Positions 54,890 to 63,839 are shown, numbered from the stretch's first letter. The stretch: DNA of 64,000 nucleotides from Rhodophyticola sp. CCM32 (GCF_004751985.1 NZ_CP038492.1:868001-932000), one strand, 5' to 3'. Numbers and translations are program-made. The notes: generated by a model from the letters alone, not told the origin.

Positions 54890-56883
54890 AGCGCCGCCCC
54901 CGTCTTGAACCCGTCAAGAAGTGCGGCTTCGGCATCGCGGGGGGCGTAGGCATCGCCGATCACCATGACGGGTATGCCCATGGGTGCAAGCGCATCGGCC
55001 AGCGCCGTATCCGGCAGGCCGGGGATCGCCGCAACAAGGCTGTCGAAGGCGATGGAGAGGGCCGTATCGCGGGTGAAGATATTCTCGAACGTCACCTGCC
55101 CGCCCTCGATCCGAACGGGTTTGACCATCGGCAGCAGGTTCACCCGGGCAGAGAGAGCCTCGCGGTAGAAATGCGTGAGGTTCTGGATTTCCAGATGTTG
55201 CCCCACATGCGGTGTCGTCGCGCAGAGAGTGACGGTATGACCGGCCTGCGCAAAGCCGATGGCCGCAGCGATGGCGGGGGCACGGTGCAACTGATCCACG
55301 ACCAGAATACGCCCGGTCGGCCCCGCCCCCCGGGCCCATCCCGCAACAGCAGCATCCAGGGAAAGAACCGGTATGCTGTCATCGCCGGGCAGGGCAAAGG
55401 GACGGGGCCGCGCCCCGGTGGCGAGGGTCACGGCATCGGGGGCGAGGCCCGCGATACGGGTCGCGTCTGCGGCCTTGCCATAGATGATGCGCACGCCCAG
55501 CCGGGTCAGTTCTGCCGCCTTATGGGTGACCAGACGCCGCCATTCGGCACGCCCGGGTGGCAGGGCAGCGAGATTCAGGCGACCGCCCAACTGGTCGCCG
55601 CGTTCCAGCAGCGTGACCCGGTGACCGCGCAGCGCCGCAAGGCGTGCGGCCTCCATCCCCGCCGGGCCGCCGCCAACCACAACCACATGCCTTGCGGTAT
55701 CGGCCTGGTGAAATGGTCTTTCCCGCCCTGTCGCCGGGTTGCCGACGCAACTGATATGCCTGCCGCGAAACAGCCGCCCGAAACAGGCCTGTTCACAGCC
55801 GATGCAGGGCACAATCTCTGCCATCCGGCCGGTCCGCGCCTTTCGTGCCAGATGCGGATCAGCAATCAGACCGCGCGCCATCCCGGCCATATCCGCGTCA
55901 CCCGCCGCCAGCATCTCTTCGGCGAAACCGGCGGTGGGAATACGGGTGCCGTGGATGACGGGCACATCGACAGCCTCCCGGATGCGGCGTGCCAGCGGGC
56001 GGAACGGGCCGGGCGGCAGGCCCATGGGCGGTTCATGCAGCATGTTGGACACCAGATTGCCATCGCTGCCCGCGCTGACATCCACATAATCCAGCCGCCC
56101 GGCTGCCACCAGATGCGGCACGATCCGCGCCATATCGGCGCCGGTCAACCCGCCGGGCACAAGTTCGTCCCCGGAACAGCGGATGCCCAATGGCACCTTC
56201 GCCCCGATCCGGTCGCGGACAGCCGCCAGTATCTCGGTTGCGAAGCGCAGGCGGTTTTCCACGCTGCCGCCATAACCATCGCTGCGTTTGTTGGTCAGGG
56301 GCGACAGGAATTGCTGGACCAGAAGGCCGTGGCCGCAATGAATCTCGATCCCGTCCAGCCCGGCCTCGATGCAGCGGGCGGCGGCATCCGCATGGGCCTC
56401 GACCAGTTCGATGATTTCGGCCCCGGTCATGGCATGGGCGGCCTCTCCGTATTTCTCCTCATATCCGGGGGAGGCGGACCAGAGCGGCCCGGGGCGGGCG
56501 GAACTGGCAAACCCCATATGCGACAGATAGCCGAAAATGCGTGTGCCATGGGCCTGTACCCGGCGTGCCAGCCGCGCAAGGCCCGGAATGATACGGGCAT
56601 CATAGTTGCACAACAGCCCGGTGATCCCGGGTGAGGAAGGATGCACCTGTTGCGAGCCCAGCATGATCAGCCCCACCTCGCCACGCGCCCGTTCCTCGTA
56701 ATAGGCGATCATCCGGTCATTCGGGGTGCCGTCGGTGGGCATGCCGGTGCCATGGCCGGTCATGCACAGGCGGTTGCGGAGTGTCAGGCGACCCAGAGTG
56801 ATCGGTGAAAGAAGGGTGGAAAACGCCGTTGCCGCCCGGTCGCCATCAGGCGGGGCCGTTGTGGAAACGGGTGTTTGGGGCAT
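54886..56883 (-). CDS. Old-yellow-enzyme-type flavoprotein with 4Fe-4S and NAD(P)-binding domains (TMADH / N-methylproline demethylase-like)
   Basis: This 665-residue protein has three parts. First is an FMN TIM barrel (LGRLTLRNRLCMTGHGTGM, GLDGIEIHCGHGLLVQQFLSPLTNKRSDGYGGS). Second is a cysteine cluster for one 4Fe-4S centre, CIGCEQAC then C about 12 residues on (in ISCVGNP). Third is an NAD(P)/FAD-like module with HVVVVGGGPAGMEAARLAA. This is the plan of trimethylamine dehydrogenase, dienoyl-CoA reductase and N-methylproline demethylase. With an amine oxidase and creatininase as neighbours, an N-demethylation role is likely. It leads the operon and follows an inverted repeat that may bind the GntR regulator. 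Confidence 0.85.
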   Translation of the reverse strand: MPQTPVSTTAPPDGDRAATAFSTLLSPITLGRLTLRNRLCMTGHGTGMPTDGTPNDRMIAYYEERARGEVGLIMLGSQQVHPSSPGITGLLCNYDARIIPGLARLARRVQAHGTRIFGYLSHMGFASSARPGPLWSASPGYEEKYGEAAHAMTGAEIIELVEAHADAAARCIEAGLDGIEIHCGHGLLVQQFLSPLTNKRSDGYGGSVENRLRFATEILAAVRDRIGAKVPLGIRCSGDELVPGGLTGADMARIVPHLVAAGRLDYVDVSAGSDGNLVSNMLHEPPMGLPPGPFRPLARRIREAVDVPVIHGTRIPTAGFAEEMLAAGDADMAGMARGLIADPHLARKARTGRMAEIVPCIGCEQACFGRLFRGRHISCVGNPATGRERPFHQADTARHVVVVGGGPAGMEAARLAALRGHRVTLLERGDQLGGRLNLAALPPGRAEWRRLVTHKAAELTRLGVRIIYGKAADATRIAGLAPDAVTLATGARPRPFALPGDDSIPVLSLDAAVAGWARGAGPTGRILVVDQLHRAPAIAAAIGFAQAGHTVTLCATTPHVGQHLEIQNLTHFYREALSARVNLLPMVKPVRIEGGQVTFENIFTRDTALSIAFDSLVAAIPGLPDTALADALAPMGIPVMVIGDAYAPRDAEAALLDGFKTGAAL

Positions 56884-56917
56884 GGTGGCTCCGGGTGCAA
56901 TCTTACAGGACGTCTCA

Positions 56918-56939
56918 GAAATATTGGCTGTGATATTTC
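56918..56939. promoter_or_regulatory. Inverted repeat upstream of the demethylase operon (possible GntR operator)
   Basis: GAAATAT and ATATTTC (7 bp, perfect) flank an 8-base spacer, in the 94-base gap between the GntR gene stop and the 56883 start. The position fits a promoter-proximal operator for the minus-strand operon. The arms are longer and less exact if extended (CTCAG/TTCAG). Confidence 0.4.
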
Positions 56940-56977
56940 AGTAAGTCAAACCTGTTTCTGCCCTTTTGCGCGCGGTC

Positions 56978-57706
56978 TCAGATTCCGATCGACCCGAAGC
57001 GGCGCGATGTGGCCAGCGCCTGAAACAGGCCCTGCCGGGTAACATCGTTATGCCGGATCATCAGCGCCCGCGCCGTGGCCCCGTCGCGGGCGGCCAATGC
57101 GTTGACGATGTCGATATGGTCGGTATTCGTTTCGGTATTCACATCCCGCAATTGTGCACCAAGATAAAAGAACCGCTCCAGCTCATAAATCTGCCTGGCC
57201 AGAATATCGTGCAGCCGCGCATTGCGGGAGGCCCGCGCGATGGCCAGATGAAAATCGCGGTTGGCGGCGATGAAGGTCTCGATCGTGGGGGTTTCGCCCT
57301 GAAGATACACAACATTGGCCAGACCGCGCAGCTCATCCAGTTCCGCATCGGTGATATGTTCGCAGGCCAGTTCCGCCGCGCCCGCCTCGATGATTGTGCG
57401 CAGGTCGAACAGTTCATTCATATCGCCGAAAGTGATCGGCGTGATCTGATAGCCCCGGCGCGGAAAAGTCCGCACCAGCCCTTCCTGCCGCAGGCTGGCA
57501 AGCGCTTCCCGGACCGGGGTTTTGGAGACGTCAAAGCGGTCGGCCAACTCGGATTCCGAGATCTCCATTCCCGGTTCCAGCTTGCAGCTGAGGATTTCAC
57601 TGCGCAGACGGGTATAGACCTTTTCGGTCAGCGACGGGGCCTTGCCGGCCCGTTTCCGGCGGCCCGGTTTGCCAGTGACCCGTGGCGATATCTGTGTGTC
57701 GTCCAT
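56978..57706 (-). CDS. GntR-family regulator (FCD/FadR subfamily)
   Basis: This 242-residue protein has the GntR winged helix KVYTRLRSEILSCKLEPGMEISESELADRFDVSKTPVREALASLRQEGLVRTFPRRGYQI near residues 30-90. An all-helical FCD sensor follows, with metal-ligand-type residues (ELFDLRTIIEAGAAELA, DREFH-like ANRDFHLAIARAS, DHIDIVNALAARDGATARALMIRHN). It probably represses the adjacent flavoprotein/creatininase operon until an acid-type inducer binds. A basic N-terminal extension (GKPGRRKRAGK) is present. Confidence 0.9.
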   Translation of the reverse strand: MDDTQISPRVTGKPGRRKRAGKAPSLTEKVYTRLRSEILSCKLEPGMEISESELADRFDVSKTPVREALASLRQEGLVRTFPRRGYQITPITFGDMNELFDLRTIIEAGAAELACEHITDAELDELRGLANVVYLQGETPTIETFIAANRDFHLAIARASRNARLHDILARQIYELERFFYLGAQLRDVNTETNTDHIDIVNALAARDGATARALMIRHNDVTRQGLFQALATSRRFGSIGI

Positions 57707-57913
57707 CGGTCCTCCCTCAATATGATCTGTGTATAGTCAAACCCGCCTGCGCGGTTCGCAGGACTCTGAGATTTTCAATACCATCTTTCGTAAGATATTA
57801 GTGATACGAAGGGAAGGACAAGCTGTGCACAACCCGCATGGTGGAGATGTGGTCCGACATTTGCGTCAAGGGCGGGAATGGGCGCGGTTCATTGTGCCCT
57901 TTGACCTGCCGGA

Positions 57914-57941
57914 GCCGCGAAAGGCCGGTCGCGGCTTTTTT
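57914..57941 (+). terminator. Rho-independent terminator upstream of tRNA-Thr
   Basis: GCCGCGA / TCGCGGC (7-bp stem) with an 8-base loop is followed by six T. No annotated gene on the + strand ends here. The 308-base gap 57707-58014 thus contains a terminator for an unseen transcript, perhaps a small RNA or short peptide starting near a TTCGTA/TACGAA inverted repeat at 57787-57810. Confidence 0.7.
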
Positions 57942-58014
57942 CTGTGTTGCATCAGATCAATGTTGATTGCTATATCCCCAAAACCTGCTCGGAAAAGAGA
58001 CGAAGAGACGGTTT

Positions 58015-58090
58015 GCCCCTATAGCTCAGCTGGTAGAGCATCTGATTTGTAATCAGAGGGTCCGCGGTTCGAGTCCGTGTGGGGGCACCA
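58015..58090 (+). tRNA. tRNA-Thr (anticodon TGT)
   Basis: This is a complete 76-base cloverleaf. The acceptor stem is GCCCCTA with TGGGGGC, the D-arm AGCTCAGCTGGTAGAGC, the anticodon stem TCTGA/TCAGA with loop TTTGTAA, and the T-arm GGTTCGAGTCC. CCA is encoded. The anticodon TGT reads ACA/ACG threonine codons. The 3' end abuts recombinase sequence on the opposite strand. Confidence 0.97.
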
Positions 58091-58601
58091 TTTTACATTT
58101 CAATGTGAAATCCGCTAAAAACTCATAGATTACAGATGTTTGCGGAGTTCGATAGCCGCTTTGGCGGTCATGTGCCAATGGGGCTTTGAAGGCCGCTTTA
58201 ATGATGGTTTTCTTCACGAGAAGTGATCCGTTTTCATAGATATTCCAAGGGTTTGAGAGGAAGCCGCGCAAGAGTTCGATAATTTCACGGAGGCTGCGTG
58301 TGGGTTTCGTGGTGTGGGACAGCTTATCCGTGAGCAAAAGCTTCTCCTCTTCGAGTTTCGCGATCTTGCTTTCAAGCGCCGCCATGACCTTTGGATTCGT
58401 CGTTTCAACCATGCGTTCAACAAGCGTGTCTTGTTGCTTGTCCAACTCTTTGTGTTGACGCTTGATTGAGGCTTTCGCTTGTTTTGCCTGGCTCAGAGAT
58501 CGGTGTCGCTCATCAAGCCACCTCCAGAAGCGGTGCGCGTGCCGCCATCGCGAAGAAATGTGACAAATCATCAAAACGGAATGCGTCAAGCGAGAGACCA
58601 T
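58053..58601 (-). pseudogene. Serine recombinase C-terminal remnant next to tRNA-Thr
   Basis: The frame carries a coiled coil (KASIKRQHKELDKQQDTLVERM ... ALESKIAKLEEEKLLL) and then FLSNPWNIYENGSLLVKKTIIKAAF with YRTPQTSVIYEFLADF. This matches the C-terminal end of larger zinc-ribbon serine recombinases, without any catalytic domain. Its last 12 residues (PPHGLEPRTL) are just the antisense reading of the tRNA, and its first part overlaps the end of the intact recombinase. I take it as a fragment of an older element inserted at the same place. Confidence 0.65.
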
Positions 58602-60069
58602 TGTTCTCTGACAGGCGCAACTTGGATTGCGTCATGTCGAAGGTCGGCAGCAAATAGTAGTCCAGTGGCAGCTCGTTCATCTGTCCCATCCGGACGACGA
58701 TCGTCATATCGGGCAAGTGCCCTGCATCGAGGCGAATGTTCCATCGAAACGCACCAGCGCCGGTCTGCATGCAGCGCGCAATGACAATAGACACTGTGAA
58801 CTCGTCATTGATCGTTAAGATGTCGGTTTGTGGGGCGCGATTGGCCAGTCCGCCGACCGCCTCAACACCAGAAATGGTATCACTTACGATATCAGCATGG
58901 ACGCCACGCAGGCGTTTGTTGATTTCAATGTAGCGATAGTCTCGATCCGGTTTGAAACCAACAAGACTGTAGGCTCGCAGCAGGCTGCCAAACCGGCTTT
59001 GATACGCGCCGCTTGACGGTAGACCTGCGGCTTCGTTGATCACAAAACCAGAGAGAAATCCGTGTTGTTCCAGCGTTTCTTTCAGACTTTCAAGCATTTC
59101 TTCGTCAGACATCCGCTGAGAACGTGCGCCGATAATGGCCCCCGCAGCCTCGAAAAGGTCTGTACTGACGATGGCTTCAAAGGCACCAACTGCGCGCACC
59201 CAATTGCTGGGATCATTGCGGACATGGCGTTTCTTCAGTTTGAATGAGTTGCGGTTCCAGATGTTGTTGCCGATATACTTTTCGTTGGTAAGGATTTGGC
59301 GCACAACGGTTGGTGTCCAGCTTCTGTCCAGATCGGTTTTGATCCCGCGCGCATTGAGGTCGGCGGCGATTTCCGCCTCGGCTTGACCGTCGCGGACAAA
59401 ACTCTCGAAGATCTGGTTTACAACTGCAATCTCATCATCAGGCCCCGGCACCAAGGTGACGCGATCTGTTTGAATGCTTTTGTGCTCGCCGCGCGTTAGA
59501 ATGCCTTTTGCATTGCCCGCTTCATCAATCAGCATGCGCCTTAGGCCAAATCCGGGCGCACCGCCCTGCCTGTAGCCCAATTCGATGAGGCGGGATTGGC
59601 CAGCAAAAACCTTTTGCGACAGCTCTCTGCTGTACTCACCAGCCATCGCACGCTTCAAGCCTTTGACGACAGTTGACATCGTACTGCCATCGTTTTCGAA
59701 TTGCTCGGCGCAGTATTCGACAGAAATGCCCGCTCGCTTGCAGGCATACTCATAGTAGGCACTTTCATCAGCGTCCTGAAAGCTACCCCAGCGGCTGACG
59801 TCGTAGACCAAAACGGTCTTGAAGTCGGCGCGGCCGCTTTCAATATCGTCGATCAACTGCGTAAGGCCAGCGCGGCCTTGAATACGCAGACCGCTCTTTC
59901 CCGCATCCGAATAGGTCTTGATGATCTGATACCCGCGCTCATCGGCGTATCGGCGGATTTCATCCGCTTGGTTTGCTGTCGAGTAGCGCTGATGCTCCGT
60001 CGACATGCGGACATATTGCGCAGCTTTGCGGCGATTTCCTTCTTCTTGATCAACATCTGGCCAGCTCAA
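58513..60069 (-). CDS. Large serine recombinase (site-specific integrase/resolvase family)
   Basis: This 518-residue protein begins with the resolvase catalytic domain: AAQYVRMSTEHQRYSTANQ with nucleophile S23, then YSDAGKSGLRIQGRAGLTQLI and VLVYDVSRWGSFQDADES. The recombinase domain follows (YRQGGAPGFGLRRMLIDEAG, AEIAADLNARGIKTDLDRSWTPTVVRQILTNEKYIGN). The C-terminal 200 residues lack the zinc-ribbon cysteines and carry GLPSSGAYQSRFGSLLRAYSLVGFKPDRDYRYIEIN, a tail I associate with a group in alphaproteobacterial islands. It would integrate or excise mobile DNA next to tRNA-Thr. Confidence 0.88.
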   Translation of the reverse strand: MSWPDVDQEEGNRRKAAQYVRMSTEHQRYSTANQADEIRRYADERGYQIIKTYSDAGKSGLRIQGRAGLTQLIDDIESGRADFKTVLVYDVSRWGSFQDADESAYYEYACKRAGISVEYCAEQFENDGSTMSTVVKGLKRAMAGEYSRELSQKVFAGQSRLIELGYRQGGAPGFGLRRMLIDEAGNAKGILTRGEHKSIQTDRVTLVPGPDDEIAVVNQIFESFVRDGQAEAEIAADLNARGIKTDLDRSWTPTVVRQILTNEKYIGNNIWNRNSFKLKKRHVRNDPSNWVRAVGAFEAIVSTDLFEAAGAIIGARSQRMSDEEMLESLKETLEQHGFLSGFVINEAAGLPSSGAYQSRFGSLLRAYSLVGFKPDRDYRYIEINKRLRGVHADIVSDTISGVEAVGGLANRAPQTDILTINDEFTVSIVIARCMQTGAGAFRWNIRLDAGHLPDMTIVVRMGQMNELPLDYYLLPTFDMTQSKLRLSENNGLSLDAFRFDDLSHFFAMAARAPLLEVA

Positions 60070-60158
60070 TGCTGCGGCCCTCCATCATCCAAATTCTTAA
60101 ACCTGCGCGGGATCTTTGCGATTCCTTGTTCCATTTTTAGCATGGGAAGGGCGGCAAG

Positions 60159-60542
60159 ATGTTTCCGAAGACAGGCAACACTTTTCAAAATGGAGGCGCA
60201 AAAGAGAACGCGCAGATAGAATACCGTGACGCAGTTTGGAGGGCATTGACGAGTGAGTTGGGCGGCACACATCAGGCGACCAAGACGGCGATGCGGTGGA
60301 CAGGCGTAAGTGAGCGGACCGCGAGAAACTGGATTTCAGGCACTCATGCGCCGGCAGGAGAACATCTGGTCGAGTTGATGAGAAACTCTGATGCCGTATT
60401 TTTAGCGGTGCTCTCTCTTGCGGGACGCAGCGAGGCGCATGTGTTTGCCAGCCTGGATGTGGTCAGAACGGAACTTGAAACCATGCTGCAGGCAATTGGT
60501 ACGCTTCAAGAGCAGGGACACCCGATCAGAACAGGTAATTGA
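60159..60542 (+). CDS. Small HTH protein divergent from the recombinase (possible excision or control factor)
   Basis: A 127-residue protein starts after GAAGGG. ALTSELGGTHQATKTAMRWTGVSERTARNWISGTHAPAGEHLVELM looks like a helix-turn-helix in which VSERTARNWISG is the recognition helix, followed by a helical C-terminus. Its base composition is less G+C-rich than the flanking genes, in keeping with acquired DNA. The divergent position next to a serine recombinase suggests a directionality factor or repressor of the element (inference). Confidence 0.65.
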   Translation: MFPKTGNTFQNGGAKENAQIEYRDAVWRALTSELGGTHQATKTAMRWTGVSERTARNWISGTHAPAGEHLVELMRNSDAVFLAVLSLAGRSEAHVFASLDVVRTELETMLQAIGTLQEQGHPIRTGN

Positions 60543-60757
60543 CCAGAATTTCGGATTTTGCCCTTGAATGGCAGTTTTATGGGGTCATGAATGGTAAAAC
60601 CACATATAATGCCGAAATCTGGGTTGAATGAATTCAAAGGCTTACAAAAGTGAAATGGCAATACTATGGGGCAATCTACAAACCTGTCGTTATTTCATCA
60701 TAATTCTGCCTTACGCCGCATTTAGCATAACGGTGTCTTATACGGAGCCGTTCATAC

Positions 60758-61669
60758 ATGTCACTGGTCGCGCGTTTTGTGGGTATAACCATTGTTGTTT
60801 TAATGACTCTCAGCCCCGCCTTTGCGCAGCAGCGCCAGACGCTTGGCGTCGGCACCGTCATCACCAATGATTTTCCCGACAATGACCGCTGGCGTACAGG
60901 GTCTTACGCCTTATCCTTCATTCGCGGCCCGGAATGGCAGGGGCAACTGACCCCGCATCTGGGCGATGTGGTTGAATACCGGTTCCGAGGGGAGGCCATC
61001 TCGCCTGATAATCTGCAAAACCCCAGCCCCTCAGACAGGCTCTATGCAGGTATTCTCAGCTTCGGGGCCCATCTGCATTTTGACTTCCACGGATATGACG
61101 TGACCGCTGGGGCCGATCTGATTGCGGTGGGCGAACAGACCAGGATTGATGAGTTTCAGTCAGCGCTCCATGATGTGGTTGGTCTGCAACAGATCAACAT
61201 AGACAATTTCCAGATCCACAATGCATTTTACCTGCATGGCACGCTTGAAGTTGCCCGAGATCTGCAATTTTCCCGTGGGTCGGTACGCCCGTTTGTTGAG
61301 CTTCAGGTTGGTGCCGAAGATATGATACGCGCCGGTGTCGATGTGACAATCGGCGGCTTTGGCGACGGTGGCCTGCGGGTGCGCGACGTGGTCTCCGGTC
61401 AGCGAGTAAATGCAATTAATGGTTTGGAAGGAAAGGATTTTTCCTTTCTTCTTGGGGGTGATGTCGCCTATGTCGACAGTTCGAAATATCTGCCGGAAGA
61501 GCGTGGATACCAGGTGGAAGACACCCGCTATCGTTTGCGGTTTGGTATAAATTACCGGCTGCGTAATGACGCGAATATTTTCTACGGGGCGACCTATCTG
61601 TCCGAGGAATTTGTCGGTCAACCCGAAGGGCAGTTTGTTGGCTCGCTCTCTATCGGCTGGATATTTTAG
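60758..61669 (+). CDS. Outer-membrane beta-barrel, lipid A deacylase LpxR-like (DUF2219)
   Basis: This 303-residue protein has a signal peptide (MSLVARFVGITIVVLMTLSPAFA) and a mature start LGVGTVITNDFPDNDRWRTGSYALSF. The latter recalls the Asn-Asp and following Thr/Ser region of LpxR lipid A 3'-O-deacylases. Repeated amphipathic strands run to the terminal GSLSIGWIF with a C-terminal aromatic, a barrel hallmark. It would trim lipid A in the outer membrane. The match is by motif layout only and the histidine of the active site is uncertain (perhaps in IHNAFYLHG). Confidence 0.6.
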   Translation: MSLVARFVGITIVVLMTLSPAFAQQRQTLGVGTVITNDFPDNDRWRTGSYALSFIRGPEWQGQLTPHLGDVVEYRFRGEAISPDNLQNPSPSDRLYAGILSFGAHLHFDFHGYDVTAGADLIAVGEQTRIDEFQSALHDVVGLQQINIDNFQIHNAFYLHGTLEVARDLQFSRGSVRPFVELQVGAEDMIRAGVDVTIGGFGDGGLRVRDVVSGQRVNAINGLEGKDFSFLLGGDVAYVDSSKYLPEERGYQVEDTRYRLRFGINYRLRNDANIFYGATYLSEEFVGQPEGQFVGSLSIGWIF

Positions 61670-61763
61670 ATATAATCAGACTTCCCCAAATCTGTGTGTT
61701 CTGTTAATTTTTCCGCAGAACAGGCTGAAAAGGCCGAATAAAAACACGTATGAGGCGGGACAG

Positions 61764-62831
61764 ATGGGCACGGGCTTTCGGGGTGCGTTCATGATTTCAT
61801 GGGCGCAAACCTTTATCGAGGGATTTCCGGCAGAGCAGAATGATGACCTGGCCGAGGGGATGACCTGGCGCTGGCAGGGGCGTGCCTTGCCGTTGGAGGG
61901 CGAACATGCGGTCATGCTGTTGGGCGCCAGCCGCGACCATGATGAACTGCGCGCCCGCGCCGCCGGGGTCGTGCGCAAGATGCTGCAACAGGCCACACCA
62001 ACGCCCGAGGAACAGGCCGCCGATGATGCCGATCCGCTGTTTCGCGGGGCTTTCATTTTGTCGGATGAGACGCGGTTTTATACGGCGGTGCCGGTTGTGC
62101 CCGCCGATGGCCGCCTGCCGATCCTGCTTTTTCCCGAAGATATCCCGCCTGTCGGGCGCAATCTGACGATCATTCAGGCCAGCCAGAAGATTGTGCCGCC
62201 TGTGGGCGATGATCAGCCTTCGGTCATCTGTTTTACACCCGGCACGCGGCTGCGCACTGAAAACGGTGAGGTTGCGATCGAGGATCTGGGGCCCGGTGAC
62301 CGGGTCCTGACCCGCGATGACGGCCCGCAAGAGGTGTTATGGTCCGGTCACCGCCGGATGTCGGGCGCCCGCCTGTTCGCGATGCCCGATCAGCGACCGA
62401 TCCGCATGCGCGCAGGCGCGCTTGGTATCGACCGGCCTGATGAAGACCTGATTGTGTCGCCGGAACATCGCGTTCTGGTCAAGGGCCGCGCGGCGATGGA
62501 TCTCTGGGCAGAACCCGAGGTTCTGGTGCGTGCCATTGATCTGGTGGGGGACCGGTTCATCACGGTCGACCATTCCTTGCGCGAAACCTTCTATGTGCAT
62601 CTGATGCTGGACCGGCATCAGGTGGTCTGGGCCAACGGGCTGGAGGTGGAAACCTTTCACCCCGGGTTCATGGGGTTGGGCCATCTTGAAACAGATCAGC
62701 GTGATCTGTTGCTGGAAACCCGGCCAGGCCTGCTGGACGACCCGCACAGCTATGGCCCCGCGGCGCGGCGTATGGTCAGCCGGGCCGAGGCCGCAATTCT
62801 GATGCATAAGGCAAGTGCCGCCGCCCATTGA
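61764..62831 (+). CDS. Hint (Hedgehog/intein) domain-containing protein
   Basis: I start at the ATG after GAGGCGGG (355 residues). About 150 residues precede a Hint domain that opens with VICFTPGTRLRTENGEVAIEDLGPGDRVLTRDDGPQEVLWSGHRR. The Cys is the autoprocessing nucleophile, and HRVLVKGRAAMDLW and VWANGLEVETFHP give the typical later histidines. Such stand-alone Hint proteins are common in Rhodobacteraceae, often at the end of RTX-like secreted proteins. No calcium-binding repeats are seen here. The function is unknown; self-cleavage is plausible. It is followed by rpsD. Confidence 0.82.
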   Translation: MGTGFRGAFMISWAQTFIEGFPAEQNDDLAEGMTWRWQGRALPLEGEHAVMLLGASRDHDELRARAAGVVRKMLQQATPTPEEQAADDADPLFRGAFILSDETRFYTAVPVVPADGRLPILLFPEDIPPVGRNLTIIQASQKIVPPVGDDQPSVICFTPGTRLRTENGEVAIEDLGPGDRVLTRDDGPQEVLWSGHRRMSGARLFAMPDQRPIRMRAGALGIDRPDEDLIVSPEHRVLVKGRAAMDLWAEPEVLVRAIDLVGDRFITVDHSLRETFYVHLMLDRHQVVWANGLEVETFHPGFMGLGHLETDQRDLLLETRPGLLDDPHSYGPAARRMVSRAEAAILMHKASAAAH

Positions 62832-63050
62832 CACCCCCGTCGGGTCGTCTAAAAGGCGCGTTCTGTTCCGCCGGATATCTGGCGGGATATCCATTGGTGT
62901 TGGTGGCCCCCGCAAGGGATCGCCTGTCGGCCGGAACGGGGGTATCCCGCAAGGCAAAGGACAACGCCCTTCATTGGTATCTGTGCCCCGAAACCTGTGA
63001 ACCGGTTTTAGGATCATGTGCAGAGCCGCTCAAAACGAAGGAGACCAGCC

Positions 63051-63671
63051 GTGACCAAACGCACGTCTGCCAAATACAAGCTTGACCGCCGGATGGGTGA
63101 AAACATCTGGGGTCGCCCGAAATCCCCGGTCAACCGCCGTGAATACGGCCCCGGCCAGCATGGCCAGCGCCGCAAGGGCAAGCTCAGCGATTTCGGTATC
63201 CAGCTGCGCGCCAAGCAGAAGCTGAAAGGCTATTACGGCGATCTGACCGAGAAACAGTTTCGCCGCATCTATGCCGAGGCTGAGCGGGTCAAAGGCGATA
63301 CCGGTGAAAACCTGATCGGCCTTCTGGAACGCCGTCTGGACGCCGTGGTCTACCGCGCGAAATTCGTGCCGACCGTGTTTGCCGCACGTCAGTTCGTGAA
63401 TCACGGTCATGTGCTGGTGAACGGCAAACGCGTCAACATCCCGTCTTACCGTGTGCAGGAAGGCGACGTGATCGAGGTGCGCGAGAAATCCAGACAGATG
63501 GCCGCAATTCTGGAAGCCGTGCAACTGCCCGAACGTGACGTGCCCGATTATATCGAGGCCGACCATTCCAAAATGACCGCCAGCTTCACCCGGACCCCGG
63601 GCCTGGGCGATGTGCCCTATCCGGTACATATGGAGCCGAACCTGGTCGTGGAATATTACGCCAAGAACTAA
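63051..63671 (+). CDS. rpsD: 30S ribosomal protein S4
   Basis: A GTG start with GAAGGAGA eight bases before gives 206 residues. The alphaproteobacterial S4 pattern is clear: [69 protein letters not shown] and the S4 RNA-binding domain [32 protein letters not shown]4 nucleates 16S rRNA folding. A terminator follows. The zinc-cysteine N-terminus of some S4 proteins is absent. Confidence 0.97.
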   Translation: MTKRTSAKYKLDRRMGENIWGRPKSPVNRREYGPGQHGQRRKGKLSDFGIQLRAKQKLKGYYGDLTEKQFRRIYAEAERVKGDTGENLIGLLERRLDAVVYRAKFVPTVFAARQFVNHGHVLVNGKRVNIPSYRVQEGDVIEVREKSRQMAAILEAVQLPERDVPDYIEADHSKMTASFTRTPGLGDVPYPVHMEPNLVVEYYAKN

Positions 63672-63708
63672 GCGCTTGGTGGGCGCTGCCCACCCCGTGT
63701 TCTGCTAT

Positions 63709-63740
63709 AAGGGCCGTGCCGATACTGGCGCGGCCCTTTT
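63709..63740 (+). terminator. Rho-independent terminator of rpsD
   Basis: AAGGGCCGTGCC and GGCGCGGCCCTT form a 12-bp stem with one G-U pair and a 6-base loop, ending in TTTT. It lies 37 bases after the rpsD stop. Confidence 0.85.
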
Positions 63741-63839
63741 GCTGTGATGCGTTGCATTTGTTCCGGTGCAGTATTTTGAACCGGCGGCATCCGCCCTTCG
63801 ACCCATAAGGGACACATCCCAATCGAAGGAGCCCATGTT

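Noticed and set aside
57729-58052. A 107-codon + strand frame before and into tRNA-Thr
   Set aside because: It contains a clear terminator in its middle and ends by reading the tRNA (PYSSAGRASDL), so it cannot be a real gene at full length.
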